From assembly GCA_002422345.1 (NCBI GenBank), contig DIUL01000032.1, positions 4,323-68,322 of the forward strand: a stretch of DNA of 64,000 bases. The letters are read 5' to 3'. Position 1 is the first letter of the stretch, and every line of letters begins with the position of its first letter. A model generated the notes under the pieces. The model did not search any database and was not told where the DNA came from. It was given only the letters and a program-made list of their open reading frames with translations. A program made the translations under genes and the position numbers. Source of the DNA: Acetobacteraceae bacterium UBA6159. Its GTDB lineage: Bacteria > Pseudomonadota > Alphaproteobacteria > Acetobacterales > Acetobacteraceae. Shown one piece after another: positions 50,564 through 59,601 of this stretch.

Positions 50564-52813
50564 ATGTCATGCATGAGAACGATCCGTCGGTCCGCGGCGC
50601 TGGTCCTGGCGCTCGTGCTCTGGTGGCTGGCATCACCCACCGCCGCCCTGGCCCGCGCCCCCGCGTGCCAGAACTGGTCTCGGGTCTCGGACACAATCGG
50701 CCTCTACTTCGCGAACCGGGGCGTCTTCTTCCTTCACGACTCCGATCATTCCGAGTTCATCCAGGAGAACACCTTCGGCGGCGCATCGGGCCGAACCATC
50801 GGGATCGTGGGCGACTGGGACCGGAGCGGCTTTGACTCGGTCGGCGTCTATGATCCCGACAGCGCGACATTCCGCCTGAAGCCGGGTTCGTCCGCGCATC
50901 CGGAGGAGACGAGGTTCGTCTTCGGCAACCCGGGCCAGGGCAACCGGCCGGTGGCCGGCGACTGGACGGGCAAGGGTTACGCGTCGGTCGGTGTGTATGA
51001 TCGGCAGGCCCGGGTCTTCCGGTTGCGCCATGCAAATGCCGCGGGGGCCGCCGACCTCGTGCTGCCGTTCGGCATCGCGGGGGAGGGCGGGCTGCCGATC
51101 GCCGGCGATTGGATCGGTGACGGGATCACCCGGGTCGGCCTGTATGACGAGGCCACGGGCACGTTCCATCTGCGGCTGACCAACGATCCCGCGAACACAA
51201 CAACCCGCAGCTTCCGCTATGGCGCGGGCCAGGGGATGAAGCCGCTGTTCGGCCGATGGCAGCCCGGAAGCGCCGGCCTCGGCGTTGCCATCTGGCGCGG
51301 CAACGCGGTCCTGCAAAAGGACGTCATTGGCGGCGGACGCGCCGACCGGACCCTGCACATGGCCCCGCAAGGCACGCCGCTCGGATTGCCGCCGCAGTTG
51401 ATCGCCGGACGGTGGAGGCCCGACCGATGCCTGCTGCCAGGCCAGAACACGACGCCCGCCACCCCCGCCTGGGCGCGCGGCCTGGTCATGTATGAGATGC
51501 GGCTTTCGACCTTCACGGAAGCCAGCGGTCTTTCGCGCCTGGCCGCGGCCACAAGGAAGCTCGATGAGTTGCAGGACCTGGGGATCACCGCGATCATCCT
51601 GACCCCGGTGCATGACGGACCGACCGCGCCCGATCTGCGGGAGTCGAACCTCTACGCCGCGGGCCAACCCGACAAGCTGAACCCCCGCCTCGGCACGGAC
51701 GCCGAGTTCAGGGCCTTCGTGTCCGAGGCCCATGCACGCGGCATTCGCGTGCTGGTCGATGTCGTCCTGCACGGCCTGTTCCCCGCCAGCCCCTACGTGA
51801 CCCCCGGCCCGCGGGCCCTGCCGCAAGACTGGTTCAGCCGGACCGCCGATGGTGCCTTCATCCGCAACAGTTGGGGCATGGTGCAGTTCGACTGGTCCTC
51901 GCCCGGCCTGCGCGACTGGTGGACCGAGAATGTCGGCGTCGCATGGATCAAGCGCTACGACATCGACGGCTACCGCATGGACCTGGAACCCTCGACCGCC
52001 GGCTCTCCCCTATGGACCAAGGTGCGGGAGCGCGTGCGGGAAGCGACCGGCAAGCCGATCCTGTTGGTGCCGGAACTGCAACGGTCCGGCAGGGCCTATC
52101 TGTATGACATGTCGCAGAACGATTTCCTCGTTTCCGACTTCCTTGAGGGCCGGCGGCGTGTCGTGGACACCGTGCGCGGATCGCCCGAGGTCTTCTACAC
52201 GAGCGGCCTGTCCAACCATGACTCCAAGGCCTATTCCGCACATGGGCGCCTGGCCGCCTTTGCCTATGGCCTGGTGCTGTCGCCCTTCGTGCCGCGCTGG
52301 TTCGCCGGGGAGGAGTTCAACGCCTCCCCCGACTTCATCGGCCGCGATCATGTCCTGTATTTCAGCCAGCTTCACTGGGAGCAGAAGACCCGCAACACCG
52401 CCCTGGTCCAGCAGGTCAAGCGTCTGATCGAGATCAGGCGCCGGTGCCAGGATATCGTGGCGCCGCTGGACCGGCCGTTGAAGCGGGCCAACATCGTGGC
52501 GGCGGCGTCATTCTCGGGGACGGACCTGGAGCCCTATTCGATGTGGGACGGTGACACATCAATCACCGTCCTGGCCAAGGCAACGGCGCCATCGGGGCCG
52601 GTCACGGTTGTGATCCCGGTGGAGAGGATGGGCATGCGGCAGCCGTATTTTCAGGTGACGGACATGCTGGCCGGGACAAGCGCTGTGCGGACCCGGGCGG
52701 AGGTGCTGCGCGGTCTCACGGTCCCGTTGCCGCAAGGTGGGGCGGTCGTGTTGAAACTGGAGGCGCGGAGCACGCGGGACAGCAGTGGCGGCCGAGACGA
52801 TCGTTGCTCATGA
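50564..52813 (+). CDS. Secreted GH13 (alpha-amylase family) glycosidase with an N-terminal repeat domain
   Basis: 749 residues. Signal peptide: MSCMRTIRRSAALVLALVL, cleavage near ALARA. Residues about 45-290 hold three to four repeats of the form GDWxGxGxxxVGVYDxxxxxFxLR, resembling VCBS/FG-GAP propeller blades. From about 305 a GH13 (beta/alpha)8 barrel follows with all three catalytic acids: nucleophile D473 in GYRMDLEP, acid/base E504 in LLVPELQR, and D553 in SNHDSKA. VLVDVVLHGLFP is conserved region I. A beta-sandwich tail ends the protein. It probably cleaves or rearranges alpha-glucans outside the cytoplasm. The start may be the ATG at 50573 instead. Confidence 0.88.
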   Translation: MSCMRTIRRSAALVLALVLWWLASPTAALARAPACQNWSRVSDTIGLYFANRGVFFLHDSDHSEFIQENTFGGASGRTIGIVGDWDRSGFDSVGVYDPDSATFRLKPGSSAHPEETRFVFGNPGQGNRPVAGDWTGKGYASVGVYDRQARVFRLRHANAAGAADLVLPFGIAGEGGLPIAGDWIGDGITRVGLYDEATGTFHLRLTNDPANTTTRSFRYGAGQGMKPLFGRWQPGSAGLGVAIWRGNAVLQKDVIGGGRADRTLHMAPQGTPLGLPPQLIAGRWRPDRCLLPGQNTTPATPAWARGLVMYEMRLSTFTEASGLSRLAAATRKLDELQDLGITAIILTPVHDGPTAPDLRESNLYAAGQPDKLNPRLGTDAEFRAFVSEAHARGIRVLVDVVLHGLFPASPYVTPGPRALPQDWFSRTADGAFIRNSWGMVQFDWSSPGLRDWWTENVGVAWIKRYDIDGYRMDLEPSTAGSPLWTKVRERVREATGKPILLVPELQRSGRAYLYDMSQNDFLVSDFLEGRRRVVDTVRGSPEVFYTSGLSNHDSKAYSAHGRLAAFAYGLVLSPFVPRWFAGEEFNASPDFIGRDHVLYFSQLHWEQKTRNTALVQQVKRLIEIRRRCQDIVAPLDRPLKRANIVAAASFSGTDLEPYSMWDGDTSITVLAKATAPSGPVTVVIPVERMGMRQPYFQVTDMLAGTSAVRTRAEVLRGLTVPLPQGGAVVLKLEARSTRDSSGGRDDRCS

Positions 52814-52820
52814 AGGCAGC

Positions 52821-52843
52821 GGCTGGATCGTCGTGATCCAGCC
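52821..52843. terminator. Bidirectional hairpin terminator
   Basis: A perfect 9-bp stem GGCTGGATC/GATCCAGCC with a GTCGT loop, between convergent genes. Confidence 0.7.
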
Positions 52844-52856
52844 GCCGTCTCCAGCC

Positions 52857-53624
52857 TCAGGCGGACTTGGACTTCAACTGCTCAAGCTGGGACTTCGCGC
52901 CGGCGATCATGCAGGACAGGTCCGACGTCAGCATGACCATGTCGAAGCCGCGCTTCACGGCACCCGCCGCGAAGTCGGCCGCGGCGCAATGCATGACGCA
53001 CTTGATGCCGGCCTTGTGCGCGGCGGCCAGGATCTTGTCGCAGGTGGCCATGTGCAGCGGATCGGGGTTGTCCGCGCGCGGGGCCATGCCCAGGGCAAAG
53101 GACAGGTCGGCCGGTCCGATATAGACCGCATCGAGACCCGGCGTCGCGCAGATGGCGTCGAGGTTGGCGATGCCTTCCTTCGTTTCGATCATGGCCATCA
53201 CCACGATCTCATCATTCGCGTTCGCCACGTAGTCGGCGCCACCGTAATGAACGGCGCGCACGGGACCGTTGGAGCGCATGCCGACCGGCGGATAGCGGCA
53301 CGCTGAAACGGCCTTCGCGGCTTCCTCGGCGTTGTTCACCAGCGGCACGATGATCGCATAGGCACCAAGGTCGAGCGCCTTCATGATCGCCGCGGGATCG
53401 TTCCACGCCACGCGCACGACCGGCACCGTGTCGGTCTGGGAAATCGCCTGCAGCATGGGGCCGACGTCACTCATTTCCGCGGTGCCGTGCTGGAGGTCGA
53501 CGCAGAGGGCATCGAAGCCCAGGCGTGCCATGACCTCGGCCGTCATGCCGTGGGCCACGGACAGCCAGCCGAGCGTTACGCATTGGCCGTCACGCCACAT
53601 CTGCTTGATCTTGTTTGGTCGCAT
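52857..53624 (-). CDS. HpcH/HpaI-family aldolase
   Basis: 255 residues from MRPNKIKQMW (ATG at 53624), with GGAGGTAAGACG just upstream; the open frame beyond is not conserved. A class II, divalent-metal aldolase of the HpcH/HpaI family that cleaves 4-hydroxy-2-oxo acids to pyruvate or a related keto acid plus an aldehyde. Metal ligands: Glu in VMAMIETKEGIANLDAI and Asp in YIGPADLSFALG; the CVDLQHG block is the usual DxxH position. It may complete a degradation route fed by the oxygenases nearby, but this is inference. Confidence 0.9.
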   Translation of the reverse strand: MRPNKIKQMWRDGQCVTLGWLSVAHGMTAEVMARLGFDALCVDLQHGTAEMSDVGPMLQAISQTDTVPVVRVAWNDPAAIMKALDLGAYAIIVPLVNNAEEAAKAVSACRYPPVGMRSNGPVRAVHYGGADYVANANDEIVVMAMIETKEGIANLDAICATPGLDAVYIGPADLSFALGMAPRADNPDPLHMATCDKILAAAHKAGIKCVMHCAAADFAAGAVKRGFDMVMLTSDLSCMIAGAKSQLEQLKSKSA

Positions 53625-53852
53625 CGTCTTACCTCCGGTGTTGTTCATTGATCCGACGAACGGATTGTCCTGTCTCGCAAGCGCGCCGTCTGGAGCAATC
53701 AAGGGCTACGCTGGTGCAGCTATACACAAGCCGGCCAGGGGCCAATAGTCGCCCCGCCCGGGCGCCTGGTTACTCTGCTGGCAGCGGCTTGTCAGGGGCC
53801 GGGAACCCGCACACCATGCCAGCCAAAGCGGGCATCGAGACGGGAGGACGGG

Positions 53853-54863
53853 ATGTTTCAGTACGAACCCTTCAGGGATTCGACCGCATACCTGAACGAC
53901 GGGGCAACGCTCCGCGCCCGCCTGGCCGAGGACGGCTACCTGTTCCTGCGCGGCCTGTTGCCACGCCAGGCAATCCTGGATGTGCGGACCAGGCTTCTGC
54001 GCAAGGCAGCGGCGGGCGGATGGGTGGAACCGGACTCGGATGGCATCGCCAATCCCGCCACCGCCTGCAAGGACCCCGAGCCTGGCTATATGGCGGTGTT
54101 CAAGGGGCTGTGGTCGGATGAGGCGTTGCACCGTCTCCGCATCGATCCGCGCGTGCTGGCCTTGTTCGATCGGACCTTGGGAGCGCGCGCGCTGGCCCAT
54201 CCGATGTTCGTGCAACGCAACATTTTCCCGCAGTCCGACGCCTTCGACTTCACCACCGGCATTCACCAGGATCGCGTCCATATCGGTGGCGCGACCAGCT
54301 ATGCCATGTGGATGCCGCTCGGGGATTGCCCGCGGGAAATGGGGGCGCTCGCGGTGGCCGCCGGGTCGCATCACCAGGGGATCCTGCCGACCCGGGTTGG
54401 TTCGGGTGCCGGCGGGATGGACATCGCCGTCCCGATCCCGGGCACCTGGGTCACGGGCGACTTCGCGGCGGGGGATGCGTTGATCTTCCAGGATGTGACG
54501 GTCCACAAGGCATTGCCGAACCGGACCCGGTCGCTGCGGCTGTCGTTCGATGCGCGCTATCAGAAACTGACCGAGCCGGTCGCCGATACGAACCTGGTTC
54601 CCTATTCCGGCTGCGGCACCTGGGACGACGTGTATCGCGGCTGGTCGGGGCAGGAAGGCCAGTACTACTGGAAGGATTTGCCGATCCGGCCGGTGCCGCT
54701 CGATCGATCCCATTACGAACGCCGGGATGCCATGGCGTTCGAGATGGCGGAAGCCGGGGATCGCGCCGCGCGGGACGCGATCCTGCGCATCATCCAGCGC
54801 GACCCGGCCGCGGAGAAGCGCGAACGGGCGGAGCGGTTGCTGGTGTTGCTCGACGGCGGGTGA
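53853..54863 (+). CDS. Phytanoyl-CoA dioxygenase-like Fe(II)/2-oxoglutarate oxygenase
   Basis: 336 residues. Iron ligands H138 and D140 in GIHQDRVHIGG and H218 in DVTVHKALPNRT, with R229 for 2-oxoglutarate (RSLRLSFDARYQ), fit the double-stranded beta-helix PhyH family. The N-terminal LAEDGYLFLRGLLP is the family opening. The enzyme should hydroxylate an unactivated carbon of a small substrate. It is a single gene between two opposite-strand genes. Confidence 0.88.
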   Translation: MFQYEPFRDSTAYLNDGATLRARLAEDGYLFLRGLLPRQAILDVRTRLLRKAAAGGWVEPDSDGIANPATACKDPEPGYMAVFKGLWSDEALHRLRIDPRVLALFDRTLGARALAHPMFVQRNIFPQSDAFDFTTGIHQDRVHIGGATSYAMWMPLGDCPREMGALAVAAGSHHQGILPTRVGSGAGGMDIAVPIPGTWVTGDFAAGDALIFQDVTVHKALPNRTRSLRLSFDARYQKLTEPVADTNLVPYSGCGTWDDVYRGWSGQEGQYYWKDLPIRPVPLDRSHYERRDAMAFEMAEAGDRAARDAILRIIQRDPAAEKRERAERLLVLLDGG

Positions 54864-54865
54864 GG

Positions 54866-54886
54866 GGGCCGCCTACTCGGCGGCCC
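54866..54886. terminator. Bidirectional hairpin terminator overlapping an LLM gene end
   Basis: An 8-bp perfect stem GGGCCGCC/GGCGGCCC with a TACTC loop sits in a 9-bp gap between two convergent genes and covers the last codons of the minus-strand one. Confidence 0.6.
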
Positions 54887-56219
54887 GACGATCCTGGCTG
54901 TACCGGTTCACCACCGGCCGCAGCCCCAGGTTCTCCCGCAGCGTCGTTCCCTCATATTCTTCACGGAACAAGCCGCGCCGGCGCAGTTCCGGCACGACCA
55001 TGTCGACAAAATCCTCCCCACCGCCCGGCAGAGAGGCCGGGGTGATGTTGAACCCGTCGCAGGCCCCCGCCTCGAACATCTCCTGCATCGCATCGGCGAT
55101 GTCCGCGGGCGTGCCGATCTTCGCGGACCCTGTCAGGCCGGCGCGTAGATACAAATCCCGGATGGTCGGCTTCTCGCGCCGCATGCGCTCCACGAACTGC
55201 GCGCTCAGGCTGCGGAGTTCCTGCGGACCCAGCGCATCCTCGGGCATCGGATCATCCAGCGCGTATCCCGACAGGTCACCGAAGGAACTATACAGCGACC
55301 CCAAACCGGCCAGCGGATCGATCAACGCCTGCAACTGGTCATACTTGGCCTGTGCCTCCGCCCGCGTGTGCCCCACGACGGGGCAGAATGCCGGCATGAT
55401 CTTCAGGTCGTCTGGCTGGCGGCCATACTTCGCCATCCGCCCCTTCACGTCGGCATAATAGGCGCGCGCGGCCTCAAGGGAGGTGTTGATTGCGTAGATG
55501 ACATCGGCCGTCGCCGCACCCAGTTCCCGTCCCTGGTCGGAGGCGCCAGCCTGCACGATCACCGGATGGCCCTGCGGCATGCCCGCCACGCTCAACGGAC
55601 CGCGGACCTTGAAGAACCGGCCGTGATGGTTCAGCACATGCATCCGCGCTTCATCGAAATACTGGCCGGACGCCTTGTCGAACACCAGGGCGCCGTCTTC
55701 CCAGCCGTCCCAGAGGCCCTTGACCACCTCGACGAACTCGGCGGAGCGGGCGTAGCGCGTATCGTAGTCCAGCGTCGTTTCGAGACCAAAATTCTGCGCC
55801 TCGTGCTCCGACCACGACGCCACCACATTCCACCCCGCTCGGCCCTTGCTGATCAGGTCCAGCGTGGCAAACTTGCGGGCGAGGTTATAGGGCTCGTTGT
55901 ACGTGGTGGATGCCGTCGTCACCAGGCCGACATGGCGCGTGACCATCGCGAGCGCCGGGAGCAGCGTCATCGGCTCCAGTTCCACCATGTCCCGACCGGT
56001 CCGGGCGAGGGACCCACGCGGGATGTCGCCCTGCCGGATCCCCGCGCCATCCGCGAAGAAGATCATGTCCAGCTTGCCGCGTTCGGCCGTCTGCGCGCTG
56101 CGGACGTAATGCTCGACATGAAGCGTGCCGTCGGCGGGGACGTCCGGATGGCGCCAGGCGGCCGGGTGGTAGCCGTGGCCGCGTATTGACAGGCCGAGAC
56201 GCATCCGCCGAGCCGTCAT
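54873..56219 (-). CDS. LLM-class flavin-dependent monooxygenase (NtaA/SnaA/DszA-type)
   Basis: 448 residues starting at MTARRMRLGLSIRGHGYHPAAW (ATG at 56219). Family marks: ERGKLDMIFFADGAGIRQGD, LEPMTLLPALAMVTRHVGLVTTASTTYNEPYNLARKFATLD, GRAGWNVVASWSEHEAQNFG and HPVIVQAGASDQGRELGA. Such FMNH2-dependent monooxygenases attack nitrogen or sulfur compounds (nitrilotriacetate, dibenzothiophene sulfone, alkylsulfonates). A flavin reductase partner would be needed and none is adjacent. Together with the LLM gene at 11.2 kb this makes two in the window. Confidence 0.9.
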   Translation of the reverse strand: MTARRMRLGLSIRGHGYHPAAWRHPDVPADGTLHVEHYVRSAQTAERGKLDMIFFADGAGIRQGDIPRGSLARTGRDMVELEPMTLLPALAMVTRHVGLVTTASTTYNEPYNLARKFATLDLISKGRAGWNVVASWSEHEAQNFGLETTLDYDTRYARSAEFVEVVKGLWDGWEDGALVFDKASGQYFDEARMHVLNHHGRFFKVRGPLSVAGMPQGHPVIVQAGASDQGRELGAATADVIYAINTSLEAARAYYADVKGRMAKYGRQPDDLKIMPAFCPVVGHTRAEAQAKYDQLQALIDPLAGLGSLYSSFGDLSGYALDDPMPEDALGPQELRSLSAQFVERMRREKPTIRDLYLRAGLTGSAKIGTPADIADAMQEMFEAGACDGFNITPASLPGGGEDFVDMVVPELRRRGLFREEYEGTTLRENLGLRPVVNRYSQDRRAAE

Positions 56220-56345
56220 CACTCGGTCTCCTGGAACGGAATGCTGAGGGACATGCGGCGGTTCTTTCAGACGGGTGGCGTGTGACCGCGATTGTGGCTG
56301 CCCAGTGGACCGCACACAAGATCAGCCCGCGCCCCGTCCAGGCCG

Positions 56346-56618
56346 CTACTTCTTCCGGCGCAGGCGCTGGGCATTCGCCCGAGCCGCGCGAAGATACGGC
56401 GCCATGGCAGCCGATCCGCCGAACCCGCGCATCAACGCTGCCGCGGACTGTTGGGAGGCCTTCATCTTCTCGGTGACCATCTTCTGGTACTCGGCCGCCG
56501 AACACGTGCCCCGTGCCATCGCCTGGGTCCGGTGAAAGATCGTCTCCCACGAGGCCATGGCGAGGCGGACCATCATCGCGGCCGGTGGGAAAGCCATGCG
56601 GGGAATGCGCTTTTTCAT
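56346..56618 (-). CDS. Small helical protein of unknown function
   Basis: 90 residues, basic, mainly helical. It includes WETIFHRTQAMARGTCSAAEY and a C-terminal Arg/Lys-rich tail (ARANAQRLRRKK). AAGAGG sits a proper distance before the ATG. It starts 21 bp after the lipoprotein gene on the same strand, so they may be cotranscribed. The helical, Met/Ala-rich pattern recalls phasin-type granule proteins, but this is a weak guess. Confidence 0.55.
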   Translation of the reverse strand: MKKRIPRMAFPPAAMMVRLAMASWETIFHRTQAMARGTCSAAEYQKMVTEKMKASQQSAAALMRGFGGSAAMAPYLRAARANAQRLRRKK

Positions 56619-56639
56619 CCGATGCCTCTTCGCCCCGCC

Positions 56640-57128
56640 CTACTGCCCGTACCGATCCGAGCGCGGCGAATAGTCATGCCGGTCACGGGAATCATTCCGC
56701 TGTGGCGGATTGGCGCGAGGCGCCTGCCAGTTCTGCCGGTGCGGCGCCTGTTGCCACTGGTATCCGGCGGGCCGAGCGTTGGGTGGGCGCTGCGGCCGAA
56801 CCTGCCCGTGGTGGAAGCCGGCGCCCGCGGGATAGCGCTGCTCCAGATGCCGCCACACGGGCTCTGGTGCTCGGCGCCACTGGCGTCGTTGATTGTAGTA
56901 GCCCCAGCTACCGCTGTAGTAGACGAGGGGCACGGCGGCACCCTCCACGACAATCGTCGGTGTTCCCTGGTTGTAGTTGTAGCCTGGATAGACCTCCGGT
57001 TCCGGAACATAGGCCGCGACCGGTTCCGGCGCGGTCTGATAGCCGTAGCCATAGCCAACCTGTTCCGGTGCCACGACACAACCGGCCAGGGGCAGCAGAA
57101 CGACTGCCAGCGCGCGACTGAAATGCAT
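56640..57128 (-). CDS. Tyr/Pro/Gln-rich lipoprotein
   Basis: 162 residues with a lipoprotein signal, MHFSRALAVVLLPLAGC (lipobox LAGC, Cys at 17). The mature part is low complexity: GYGYGY, Pro/Tyr-rich PEPVAAYVPEPEVYPGYNY, then Gln/Arg/Pro/Asn-rich to the end. It is probably anchored to the outer or inner membrane. No enzymatic motif is present. Family not known to me. Confidence 0.65.
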   Translation of the reverse strand: MHFSRALAVVLLPLAGCVVAPEQVGYGYGYQTAPEPVAAYVPEPEVYPGYNYNQGTPTIVVEGAAVPLVYYSGSWGYYNQRRQWRRAPEPVWRHLEQRYPAGAGFHHGQVRPQRPPNARPAGYQWQQAPHRQNWQAPRANPPQRNDSRDRHDYSPRSDRYGQ

Positions 57129-57436
57129 TGCCTGTACTCCGAGGTGACTGCGATTGGGCCGTGGTCTTCCGGGTCAGGCGCGGCCGGCACGTCACGACCT
57201 AAACGTGGTCGTTGTGAAGTGCTGATTTAAGATGGTCTTTGATCTATTTTAACAGTGTTTCGGAATTTCACAGAAGAATGCGGAAACCGGCAAGATGCAC
57301 AATGGGACGTGAGTATTTTCCGCATCCGCGCATGCGCGATATTTAGTATTATATCTTTTGCAATCATCTACTGTGATGGCATGGCCGAACGGCCAACGAC
57401 CCGATTGGAAAGTCTGAATGCCCAGGGAGGGGTGCC
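57129..57436. other. 308-bp divergent AT-rich promoter region
   Basis: It separates two lipoprotein genes pointing away from each other. It contains the most AT-rich stretches of this part (about 57215-57260 and 57340-57368, with TTTAGTATTATATC), likely promoters for both. No gene or structured RNA is visible. Confidence 0.55.
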
Positions 57437-57703
57437 ATGCGGTGTTTCGTAACGGCAACATGCGGCATGCTGTGGCTTGCCGGCTGCGCTCAACCCGAAC
57501 CGGCGGTGGTTGCATCGTTCGAGGCGCCGTTGCCCCCGGCGGCACCGATCAGGCTGATGCCTGATGTGCCGTTCAGGGCGCCCGTTCCTGTCGTCGCGCG
57601 GGTCGACCCGCGGGTGAAATTCAAGACCAGTCCAGACTGTCACTACACAAACTATGACGGGTCCTGCAAATTCAAGAAGTACCCGTCCTACAGAATTCAG
57701 TAG
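57437..57703 (+). CDS. Small lipoprotein
   Basis: 88 residues with signal MRCFVTATCGMLWLAGC (LAGC lipobox). The ATG at 57437 follows GGGAGGGG. The mature protein is Pro/Val-rich, then has two further cysteines in SPDCHYTNYDGSCKFKKYPS that could make a disulfide. It ends with a basic tail. Function unknown; membrane-anchored in the periplasm. Confidence 0.7.
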   Translation: MRCFVTATCGMLWLAGCAQPEPAVVASFEAPLPPAAPIRLMPDVPFRAPVPVVARVDPRVKFKTSPDCHYTNYDGSCKFKKYPSYRIQ

Positions 57704-57739
57704 GTCTGGTCGAAGCCCACCGCTCCGTGGGCGCAGGCG

Positions 57740-58042
57740 TCAGATTGACCCGGATTGCTTGAGGTCACGGCTCAAGCGCTGCACCGCGTTGGCGCCGAAG
57801 GCCACATGCAGCCGCCGGCCAACCATCACCGCCAGCCAGTCCGGACGCTCCCGCAGCACCCCTTCCTGTATCAGGCGATCCATCTCGTCCGCGATCGCCT
57901 CATTGATCTGGTTGATCACGTCATCGTCCATCGGGCGGCCGGCGAATGCCTTGACCCGCGCATTCAGGCGGGCCGTGGCAAACACCTCCCGATCGCTGAC
58001 CGTCGAGGGAGTCTCGAACAGAAGCTTGTGCAGATCGACCAT
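57740..58042 (-). CDS. Conserved-looking protein of unknown function
   Basis: 100 residues (MVDLHKLLFETPSTVSDREV to DLKQSGSI), helical, acidic in the middle with DDDVINQINEAIADEMDRLI. No signal peptide, no membrane helix and no known motif. Supported by its balanced composition and start; the rightward lipoprotein converges with it. It could be a DNA-associated or partner protein, but I give no function. Confidence 0.5.
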   Translation of the reverse strand: MVDLHKLLFETPSTVSDREVFATARLNARVKAFAGRPMDDDVINQINEAIADEMDRLIQEGVLRERPDWLAVMVGRRLHVAFGANAVQRLSRDLKQSGSI

Positions 58043-58200
58043 GCGAGGATCATGAAGCGCCGCGATGGGAAATGTCCATCATCGGTTGCTGGTTCGTGCG
58101 AAATCCGACCCGGCGGAGTGGACAGCGCGGCCGGAAACGGTGATCAGGGGGCCGGGGCGCCAGGCGCTCCGCTGACCTTCCGCAAGGGATTGCCACACGG

Positions 58201-58800
58201 ATGAATGCCGCCAAGTCCGCCCCCGCCGCCGGGCGCAACCGTGAGCCGATCCTGGGGGTGTTGCGAGACCTCCTGCCACGGCCGGCGCTGGTCCTGGAGA
58301 TCGCCAGCGGCACGGGCGAGCACGCCGTGTGGTTCAGCCAGGCCTTGCCCGATCTGACGTGGCAGCCGACCGACCGCGATGAGGAGGCCTTGAGCAGCAT
58401 CGCCGTCTGGCGCGATCTGGCGGGGCTGCCGAATGTGCTGCCGCCGCTCAGGCTGGATGCCTCGGCCGACACCTGGCCGATCGCCGAGGCGGACGCGATC
58501 GTCTCGATCAACATGGTCCATATCGCGCCCTGGGCCGCCACGCAGGGGCTTATCGCGGGTGCCGGACGGGTGCTGACCCAAGGGGGGATGCTGTTCCTGT
58601 ATGGCCCGTTCCGCGAAGGGGGCGTCCATACCGGCCCCGGCAACGCGGCGTTTGATGCGGACCTGCGGGCGCGCGACCCATCCTGGGGCATACGCGACCT
58701 TGACGAGATCACCGCGCTGGCGCGCCATCACGGGCTTGTCCGATCGGACCGGATCCCGATGCCGGCAAACAATCTGAGCGTGGTGTTCCGCCGGCGTTGA
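58201..58800 (+). CDS. DUF938-type class I SAM-dependent methyltransferase
   Basis: 199 residues. The SAM-binding motif I is LVLEIASGTGEHAVWFSQALP near residue 31, followed by WQPTDRDEEAL (motif II region), SINMVHIAPW and YGPFREGGVHTGPGNAAFD, all characteristic of the DUF938 family. It is complete and of normal length. The methyl acceptor is unknown. It converges with sufA, 34 bp away. Confidence 0.88.
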   Translation: MNAAKSAPAAGRNREPILGVLRDLLPRPALVLEIASGTGEHAVWFSQALPDLTWQPTDRDEEALSSIAVWRDLAGLPNVLPPLRLDASADTWPIAEADAIVSINMVHIAPWAATQGLIAGAGRVLTQGGMLFLYGPFREGGVHTGPGNAAFDADLRARDPSWGIRDLDEITALARHHGLVRSDRIPMPANNLSVVFRRR

Positions 58801-58834
58801 CTGCGTGGCTACCGGCCTGGCCGGAGGTCGAGCC

Positions 58835-59218
58835 TCAGACGTGGAAGCTTTCCCCGCAGCCGCAGCGGCCCTTTTCGTTCGGATTGACGAAGGTGAAGCC
58901 CGAGGTGAGCTTCTTGACCTCGTAGTCCATTACCGAGCCGATCAGGAACAGGCTGGCCTTGCGGTCCACCAGGACGGTCAGTTCCTTGTCCTTGACCACT
59001 TCATCGGTCGGCGCGGGGGCGTCGGTCCAGGTCAGGTCATAGGACAGGCCCGAGCAACCCTTGGTGTTGACGCCGATGCGCAGCAGCTTGCCCTGCTCCC
59101 CCTTGTCATACAGGCGGCGCAGGCGTTCGGCCGCGGCGTCGGTCAGGGTCATCAGGGGCGGCAGTGCGCGGGTCTTGCGCGCGGGTGCCGGGGTGATGGT
59201 CGCCGTGTTCGTGTTCAT
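58835..59218 (-). CDS. sufA: A-type iron-sulfur carrier/scaffold
   Basis: 127 residues if started at MNTNTATITP (ATG at 59218), where GGAG precedes by 6 nt; an ATG at 59230 with a poorer ribosome site adds MEHT. The HesB/IscA fold has the three conserved cysteines in TKGCSGLSYDLTW and GRCGCGESFHV. Such proteins receive [4Fe-4S] or [2Fe-2S] clusters and pass them to targets. It is the last gene of the suf operon. The basic N-terminal tail ahead of the domain is unusual in length. Confidence 0.88.
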   Translation of the reverse strand: MNTNTATITPAPARKTRALPPLMTLTDAAAERLRRLYDKGEQGKLLRIGVNTKGCSGLSYDLTWTDAPAPTDEVVKDKELTVLVDRKASLFLIGSVMDYEVKKLTSGFTFVNPNEKGRCGCGESFHV

Positions 59219-59241
59219 GGTGTGCTCCATCTCGCGGCCGA

Positions 59242-59601
59242 TCAGAACATGTTCAACTGCAGGCGGGCTTCTTCGGTCATCCGGCTCTGATCCCAGGGCG
59301 GATCCCAGACGGTCTCGACCTCACAGGAGGTCACGCCCGGTACCGCCATCACCGCGGCACGCACCTGCTCGGGCAGTTCCTGGGCGCTGGGGCAGGCCGG
59401 GGCGGTCAGTGTCATCTCCACCTTCACCGCGCCGTCGTCATGGATGTCGACGGCATAGATAAGGCCGAGTTCGTAGATGTTCACCGGGATTTCCGGATCA
59501 TACACGGTGGCGATGGCGTCGATCAGGGTCGTTTCCGACAGCCGAGCGGGCACTTCCCCTTCGGGAGTCCAGGCGGAGTGCGGCTTGGATACGTCGTTCA
59601 T
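59242..59601 (-). CDS. sufT: SufT, MIP18/DUF59-domain Fe-S assembly factor
   Basis: 119 residues, start at MNDVSKPHS (ATG at 59601; its ATGA overlaps the SufU stop). The MIP18-like fold includes ATVYDPEIPVNIYELGLIY, LTAPACPSAQELPEQVRAAV (with the conserved Cys) and VVETVWDPPW-type motif VETVWDPPWDQ. Known SufT proteins aid maturation of Fe-S enzymes such as aconitase. The position next to sufU is typical. Confidence 0.93.
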   Translation of the reverse strand: MNDVSKPHSAWTPEGEVPARLSETTLIDAIATVYDPEIPVNIYELGLIYAVDIHDDGAVKVEMTLTAPACPSAQELPEQVRAAVMAVPGVTSCEVETVWDPPWDQSRMTEEARLQLNMF

